Shown here: piece by piece, positions 57,180 to 64,000 of the stretch
Position numbering within the stretch: position 1 is the first letter of the stretch
How the letters are laid out: every line of letters starts with the position of its first letter
NCBI RefSeq assembly: GCF_020536995.1
Contig: NC_068355.1
Location: 2,177,764-2,241,763 of the forward strand
DNA from: Dreissena polymorpha
Taxonomy: Eukaryota > Mollusca > Bivalvia > Myida > Dreissenidae
Direction of reading: 5' to 3'
Length of the DNA stretch: 64,000 nt
The notes under the pieces: model-generated
Seen by the model: only the letters and a program-made list of their open reading frames with translations
Told to the model about the DNA's origin: nothing
The model's database searches: none
Position numbers and translations under genes: made by a program

Positions 57180-58110
57180 TATCTCAACCAACATACCAAT
57201 TTAGATTATCATAGATCAAAGTACTCTAAGTCAACAATGCAAGTCACTGTGACCTGGAACTTTGACATGATGACTTTCGTCTAAAAAGGCGCATTTCTTC
57301 AACCAAATAAACGACTATACCTATTGCATGATTAAAGCGCAACTCGGTCTGAAGACTTTGAGTGACTCTTTGTTTCGCCAGGTGATTTCAAAATCATTCT
57401 GCTCTGTCTCCCAAGAGACAACTTTACCAATTTACATGGTCGTAGGTCAAAGCTTTTACAAATTATAGTACAAAAACAAATTGCAAGCAATGCACCCATG
57501 CAATCTTTACATTTGACCATCTTTGACCTCAACTTCAATAGGCGACATTATTTTAACTTTCATAGCAATGTCGATGATCATAGGTCAAAGCTTTCTCTTA
57601 ATATAATCACAATACCAATTTCTGAAACAAGCACATGTGGATAACTTTCGAGTGATCTTGAAATCAAAGTATTCCTTCTTTTCTCCTATGTAACCAAACT
57701 AACTTTACCTAATTGCAGGATCGTAGATTAAAGCGTTCTCAAAAACATAGTGCAGAAACGACTTTTTGTAACAAGCATATACTTCCTTGACATTTGACTC
57801 GGTAACCTCACAATCAAAAGGCATCTTCCCTCCCTCCAAAGCAACCAATCCGCAAATTTGCATACTTGCAGGTCAACGAATTATTAGGATATTGGCCCCG
57901 AAGTAAATGAACTGGGAAAAGTCCATGTAACATTTTTTCTTTAAACTGTTGATCTTAAAACGGATTGGCGTACCGATGTGCAGGATTGTAGGTAAAAATA
58001 TGTCCCTAGATATCGCGCGGAATCATATCGTCAAGGACCGACCGACAGACCAACCTAACGAGCTATCGACCTATCTAATCGCCGGACTTCCGAGCAAATG
58101 TTTCATATAT
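57180..58110. repeat. Old repeat element with terminal 'gaccgaccgacagaccaa'
   Basis: Loose units with 'caatttgcatacttgcaggt'-like text ('gatcgtaggtcaaagc', 'ctcacaatcaaaaggc') end in a GACC/GACA stretch. Resembles other element families here but is too diverged to bound. Confidence 0.45.
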
Positions 58111-58185
58111 AACTTCCAACTCATTTAGTACGCCATTATATTTTTATTCAACTAAACAAGAAAATTCTTATACTATATTGAAAAC

Positions 58186-58629
58186 ATGTTTTCTGAAAAA
58201 TTAGTTAATGTTAATGTTCTTATCTACAATAACGAATCTATAAAATTAACGCAGGGTGACAGTGGTGTTTGTCTGTATAACGGGCAGGGCAAAAACACCA
58301 ACTTTGGGGAAAGGGCAACGGCCTTTCTTTCGGGCAAAAATACAATTTTCTGGCTTTGTGGAATGAAAAATACTGAGGTGGATTGGAAATTAAGAGAAAA
58401 ATGCATGATTTTAGAGAAATGTCTGCAGGGGAAAGGGCCTTTTTGGTTAAGGGGAAGAAAAAGAGGCCCCTTGCGAAGAACGTTTTTTTTTACCCTTACG
58501 GGGCATAAGAGAACACGCGCCGCAATAAAACTTATTCAAGAAGGTTTAAATATGATCGTTTCGCATTTGAAATGTTACAATATTATGTATGTAACTTGTA
58601 TCCAGATCTGTGTGGCAGGTTTTTATTGA
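58186..58629 (+). other. 147-aa open frame of doubtful status
   Basis: The frame crosses repeated 'gggcaaaaa' and 'gggaaagggcc' text, has no recognised domain, and its composition is like a decayed repeat. Not accepted as a gene. Confidence 0.3.
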
Positions 58630-58705
58630 CTGATTTGAGATAGGTATTCCTGTCTAGCAGGTTTTGGGTGAACGATTTGAGAAAGGTGTTCCATGTAACG
58701 ATATA

Positions 58706-58740
58706 TGGCTTGGTGTGTGATTACTTCACACACCAAGCCA
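58706..58740. repeat. Perfect 15-bp hairpin
   Basis: TGGCTTGGTGTGTGA, a 5-base loop TTACT, and the exact complement. No T-tract follows; function unknown. Confidence 0.85.
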
Positions 58741-59563
58741 CACATTAGCCAAACTGTCCCTTCTCTAACAAACATTCACGCATTTTATACAAAGGAGTGA
58801 GTGTTAGCTTCCAGTTAGTTTGAAGAGTATCGACTTTCCTGCAAAACCCCAAGAAATATATACAAATATACACTACTTGCTCGGATTGTCTTTTATATTT
58901 GTAATGTATTTATTTAGTTGGAATTATTTCGAATATGTATTTAATTGACTTTTGTTTAATGATTTGTATCGCGATAATCATTTCAATGAATTATATTTTA
59001 AAATTTGTGATACAATTAATTGACATCAACTGCTTTATAAATAATACATATATTACTCACTAAAATAGCTGTATTTACATTTTCTTTCATTTGTGTTTAT
59101 ATAAATACTGAAATAATACATCGCAAAACATCGCATCTTTCTTTAAGTTATTTACTCTCACCCATAAACATCCCCATGTCACATTTAAACTGATTATTTG
59201 ATTTTATTAAAGATGTATACGCTCATGTTTGTGTTTACATCCGTAACTGTCCCTTAGCAACACATGCGTTGGTTTTGGTTTAAGTAAGATGGTATTCACC
59301 AGGACGCTGGCATCATACTAATCAAATAAATCTAATTTTAATGCACTGAAATTTAAATATTTTTTGGACATATCAGTACAGTGTATTTGATTGTCTACAT
59401 CCTAGATACAATATATTTGAACTAGATAGGTAAGTGTATCGCTCAAACAAGTCCGTATAGTATAATTTTACTACTTAAATATGTGTATTTAAAGTATTAT
59501 CTTAAAGCTAATAAATATATTTGTGTAAATATGTATTTCAGAAAGTAATAGCATAGTTTTAAT

Positions 59564-59672
59564 TTAAGCTAGTTCTCAGCTTGTCCATGCGCCCATGTCA
59601 CTATTACAATTTCCTTTTATTTAAGCTAGTTCTCAGCTCGGCCATGTGCCCATATCACTATTATAATTTCCA
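59564..59672 (+). repeat. Two-unit tandem duplication, about 55 bp each
   Basis: 'tttaagctagttctcagctt' and 'cactattacaatttcc' occur twice, with a few substitutions. Confidence 0.85.
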
Positions 59673-61625
59673 ACAAGTGACCCTTCGAGTTACATTGTGT
59701 TCGTTAGTTAAATGAAGGTATAATTACATACATGTTATTCCTGTAATTTAAGGATTCTTCGAACAAATGCGGTCAGACACTGTAGTTTTGTTACAAATAT
59801 TGTTTGTGTTCTTGTTTAATTTGCAAATAGTAAGGGCAGCCCTCTTAATATCTGAAAATGAAAAGCTCTAATTTCTATTCAATGTTATTTCTTTTCTGAT
59901 AATATTTCTTGAGTTTCATTTGTCCTATATATAGCACTTTTGTGAATCGTGGTTTGTTATAAAATTAATAGAAGACCTCGCCTCACAGGTTAAATTGCAA
60001 ATGATTTAAAATGAAAGCGACAACCGCATACGAACTAGGCGCAAGCACTAATTGTATTTGAATATATTAAATAAAAATGAACACACATCAAACACCTCAC
60101 TGCGATATTTTCCAGGAATAGCGAACAAAATTAATACCGATTGGTACAACCAGTGCGTCTCCTTGATATCTTGGATAAGAATAAGTGCAACCGCTTGAGC
60201 AGTATTCGAGCTGTGGGTTTGAATATCTATCATTACACGGAATCTGTTTATAAGGTATTTTTACCTGAATTGACTGAGTGTGTTTTACTTGTTAAGCATC
60301 CTAATTATTTCACTTAAAGCAACGGAATTGTAAAAAAAAACAATATTGAAATAAACGACACGTATAGGCTCGGAATGTATTGTGTTTCTAAATATTTAAA
60401 CAGGAACAAAGTTAGTAACAAAACGATATTAACAGTTGACCGCTGGACAATCCGAGGACGAATCTTACCAAGTTTGGTTTATTACCAAACGGAATTTTTG
60501 ACAAGATTACCGAAATTGAAAGAATGTTTTACAAAACATAAACTAATAAAAGAGCGACTGAATTTAAAAAATCGCATACATTTCATGTTCAGATAAGTAA
60601 TCACAAATTGAATTCGATTGTTTCGCCGCCTTATATTTTATTTTACTGATATAAATTAAGGTTCAACTATTTGCATATTATGATAAACGACATATCTGCA
60701 TATGAGATTGTAATGGAAGACGTTCTTTTATATTTTCATACTCTGAATACGGATCCGCTTTCATACTTTCATGCTAGGTGTTCTGCTATCTATTGATAAA
60801 TTGCTGCATGTTATAAACACAGTTTATAATACATATACATAAGTACATTTTGTAATGCTATTTCTTCATTAAATATAAGAGTACAAGAACGTTTATTGAA
60901 GTGCCTTGATCTGCAGTTAGTTCGTTTTCATATACTTGGTTTTGTTAGGGTATTTCTGATCAGTGTTTACACTATCCAGATGATTGAAAACAAATAGAAC
61001 CAACTGTTTAAAAACTTGTGGTTAGATTAATAGAGCAAACACGAAAATTAAAGCTATTTAGTACCAATAATTCACGGCCATGTGGATATGGATTTTGAAG
61101 AATTAAATAAGCATGTAATCGTTGTAGTACATTCATAGGAATAATAGCCTTTAGTGCACATATTTGTAAGACGGTACGAAAACAAACTATGGACGGGCTG
61201 GTTAACAAGTTCACGTTCTTCTCAAAGGGTGCAAACGTAGTTGTAACCAATACAAGCACTTTAATAATTTGACAACAACTACTTCATTGTGTTATTAATC
61301 GTAAAAGTGTAGTGGAAGAGTGTCCTACCAGTGTCTTACTGACCTTAGTGATAAAGAAGCATTGAATCTGCCGACATTGTCTGTGACATTCACCCAGGGC
61401 ACGGCAATAAAACATATTCCGCTCAGACCAAATAAGCCATGAGCGTGCTAGATATATTTTCTACCAACATACTACAGATTTATGATAATGATGCACTAAA
61501 TCAGTTATTAGTAATTCGAAGAATATCATGCTCAACATGTCCATGTAGTGGGACTTACAATGTGAACCGTTCAGCCAAATTTGCGATGAAATGAACTTGG
61601 TTTATATCTCGTTAAATCTATGTTT

Positions 61626-61734
61626 CCATACCACATCTGGCGTTGAAAGTTTGGCTATTGCTATAAGCAACACTGATTTCTTATGGACTAACTTTTTTTA
61701 CGCAATAATGTGCTAATTATTTGTTGATTTTGAG
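61626..61734. mobile_element. MITE-C right-end fragment
   Basis: Matches the right part of MITE-C, from 'ccataccacatctggcgttg' through 'ttgttgattttgag', with clear divergence. Left part absent. Confidence 0.65.
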
Positions 61735-62461
61735 TATGCAGATGTATGTTACTTTAACACGACAACAGACAAATGGCGTTTATGAACTTGTTTGTTGAGA
61801 TTAATTTTGAATTTTGAACAATACACAAAACCTATGTTCGAGAAAACTGTTTGATGAATAAATGCTGAAGTGATAAATGATGCACATAAGCTTTTGCCGT
61901 CTTTAAGCGTAACTGGATTTAAACGCAAAACTGGATTTAAATCCGATATATATTGGGCAACAGATTATATAAACAATTGTCTTAATGAGTCGCGTCTGTT
62001 TTATAATATAAAGATACACCATTACTATAATATGATGTGCCTTTTAGGTCAATAAATGACCGTTAATCGTACAATCAATTCATGCTATAAATATGACATG
62101 GGAATACACAAGCTCATAACTTCACTAGAAGAATGTCTATCTTTTAATGCCTATTTATTGTATTTAATGCTTGTTACAAATAACTAGCTACAAAATGTTT
62201 AATTGTGACTAAAACATATTTATTTAGGACATATACAGAACAAAGCTATTAATATGACTGACACAATGCATCTCCTTATTATTGTCTCACGGGCTCTCTC
62301 TGTGGTCTCCCCCTTTTACATGGATGATTGTATGCAACTCATATTAAAAACTGTTTGAATGCATCTTCATGTCTCGAACAGTGTTTATTGTGCCAACAAA
62401 TGCTTAACTATCTATATCTGGAAGCCATGCAAATAACTCCGCTGAACTAATCTAATCCTTG

Positions 62462-62790
62462 TCGACAAGCCTGTGACTCTTTAAGTGACACACAACGTAC
62501 CGCTGTAATTATGATTGTAAATAACGTAACTATACATGGTTTATACAGTGCTGCAGTACATGGCTAAAAAAAGTTTCGCTCTTGTGTTTTCTCGTTTTAC
62601 CTATCGCTTTATATATGAATATCATTGTCGACAAAAATATGTCTCTGTAAATGATACACAAAGTACCGCCGTAATTATGATTGTAAATAACGTAACTCTA
62701 TATTGTTTATACAGTACGACAGTACTGCTACACCTTCTATGGCTGCAAATAATATACGCTCTCATCTTTTCTCGATTAAGTATACATACC
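62462..62790 (+). repeat. Two-unit tandem duplication, about 166 bp each
   Basis: 'gtaattatgattgtaaataa' plus 'cgtaact', 'ggtttatacagt' and 'ttttctcg' repeat in order at 62462-62627 and 62628-62790. Confidence 0.82.
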
Positions 62791-62794
62791 TTTC

Positions 62795-62895
62795 GATAAC
62801 GTACCTACCTTCCTGTGAACACACCTACTTCTTGTTAATATACCTACCTTCCTGTAAACATGCCAACCTTCCTTCCAACATACCTACCTTCCTGT
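62795..62895 (+). repeat. Short minisatellite 'cctaccttcctgtgaacaca'
   Basis: Four units of about 24 bp with variable spacing. Confidence 0.8.
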
Positions 62896-63494
62896 GAACT
62901 CAGATTGACCTGTCGCTTGAAAACATTTTTTCAATGGCCATCCCAGATATTCATAAATACATCTCAGAGGTCATCGAAACAGTAAATAGTATGCATGTGA
63001 TATAAACATTAAACATATAATATCATGGGATATTTATTGTCCTAAACGATATTAATTCGATTTAATTCCTTGCCTACGAATAATGTTTGAAACAAATGTG
63101 TATATACGTTTACTCTGTTTATAATTTCAATGATTACTGTGGAATGTATTTAATCTCCAGTGGTCTTTTATTTAATGAAAGTAACACGTTTCCTATTCAC
63201 AGGAAAATAATACAACACAAGTGTGTGTCGCTTGAATAAGTATGAACGAAATCTGCACATTAAAACAACATTCGATGATATTTCAGCGGGTTTCATGCAG
63301 ATGATTAAGAAATTACAGATAAATTTAGACCAGGAATGGATCGTTGCAGCGGTTTAAACTCAAGCATCCTTCCATTGTCGAATGTTCATCAAAAAATAAA
63401 ATTAATAATCAATTTCTCAAAAACATACTTCTTTTAACTGTCTTTACAAATTCCAGATAAAAACAAAAAATTGCATCTGTGTAAAGATTTGTAG

Positions 63495-63925
63495 TTTGAT
63501 GGTGAAAACAATGGGTATATTTTGGGGCTTCAAATGGTGTAAACAATGGCTATATCTTGGGGTTTCAAATGGTGTAAACATTGGCTATATCTTGGGGCTT
63601 CAAATGGTGTTCACAGTGGCTATATATTGGGGCTTCAAATGGTGTAAACAATGACTATATCTTGAGGCTTCAAATGGTGCAAACAATGGCTATATATTGG
63701 GGCTTTAAATGGTGTAAACAATAGCTATATCTTGGGGCTTCAAATGGTGTAAACAATGGCTATATCTTGGGGCTTTAAATGGTGTAAACACTGGCTATAT
63801 CTTGTTGCTTCAAATGGTGTAAATAATGGCTATATCTGGGGGCTTGAAATGGTGTAAACAATGGTTATATCCTGGGGCTTGAAATAGTGTAAACAATGAC
63901 ATTATCTTGGGGATTCAAAGGTGAT
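63495..63925 (+). repeat. 35-bp minisatellite, about 12 units
   Basis: Unit 'tggctatatcttggggcttc' + 'aaatggtgtaaacaa'. Variants are spread along the array. Confidence 0.93.
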
Positions 63926-64000
63926 TAACGGACTCGAAAAATGAGATGATTATAATTTACTCAAACAGATCAATCATCTATTTTATTGCATAAAAAGCAC

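Larger units (their letters stand above)
58741..62461. other. Intergenic, mostly unassigned
   Basis: Contains the 55-bp duplication and a MITE-C fragment. Frames of 60-83 aa show no family motif. Confidence 0.55.

Noticed and set aside
1-64000. CRISPR arrays, operons or prokaryotic regulatory sites
   Set aside because: The window is eukaryotic: spliced gene, LINE, Penelope-like element and MITEs. Regular repeats here have no unique equal-length spacers.

Overview
This is an AT-rich, repeat-dense stretch of an animal nuclear genome, most likely a bivalve mollusc and possibly Dreissena-like. That assignment is inference. It rests on GT-AG introns, one host gene with many exons, and repeat families recalled from bivalve genomes: palindromic MITEs, elements with ATGTCCCCC or AGCTCAC ends carrying internal tandem repeats, and 'ggtcaaggtcatcc' arrays. 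There is no operon structure, and most long open frames are translations of repeats.

Region by region. 1-6400: intergenic DNA with an (AT)n tract, two copies of a palindromic MITE (called MITE-A here), a degenerate minisatellite and a weak signal-peptide exon candidate. 6402-9433: a three-level nest. A MITE (MITE-C) was hit by a Penelope-like retroelement (GIY-YIG domain, hammerhead-ribozyme fold, 17-bp target duplication), which was hit in turn by a 5'-truncated LINE. 11696-12893: a foldback element with satellite-filled arms, then a chain of microsatellites. 13351-29984: two nearly identical tandem copies of an 8.3-kb unit. The right breakpoint lies inside a pogo-like DNA transposon, so copy 1 ends in a transposon fragment and the whole transposon follows copy 2 (28433-31752). 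33258-33767: a TTAA-flanked inverted-repeat element with a tRNA-like region.

35340-50673 (+) is the only host gene I can build with confidence: nine coding exons, 523 aa. It encodes a type II membrane protein with a JMJD8-like JmjC/cupin domain followed by about three TPR repeats. All eight introns have GT-AG ends and phases that match. Its introns are packed with repeats, and in six of eight a repeat ends within about 40 bp of the splice acceptor.

50674-64000: intergenic DNA with a 28-bp minisatellite, more MITEs, several local duplications, a short perfect hairpin and a 35-bp minisatellite near the right edge.

The mobile elements and the host gene do not form a pathway. The main relations are nesting, tandem duplication and repeats sitting against exons. 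Exon calls rest on reading frame, splice consensus and recalled family motifs; no alignment or expression data were available.
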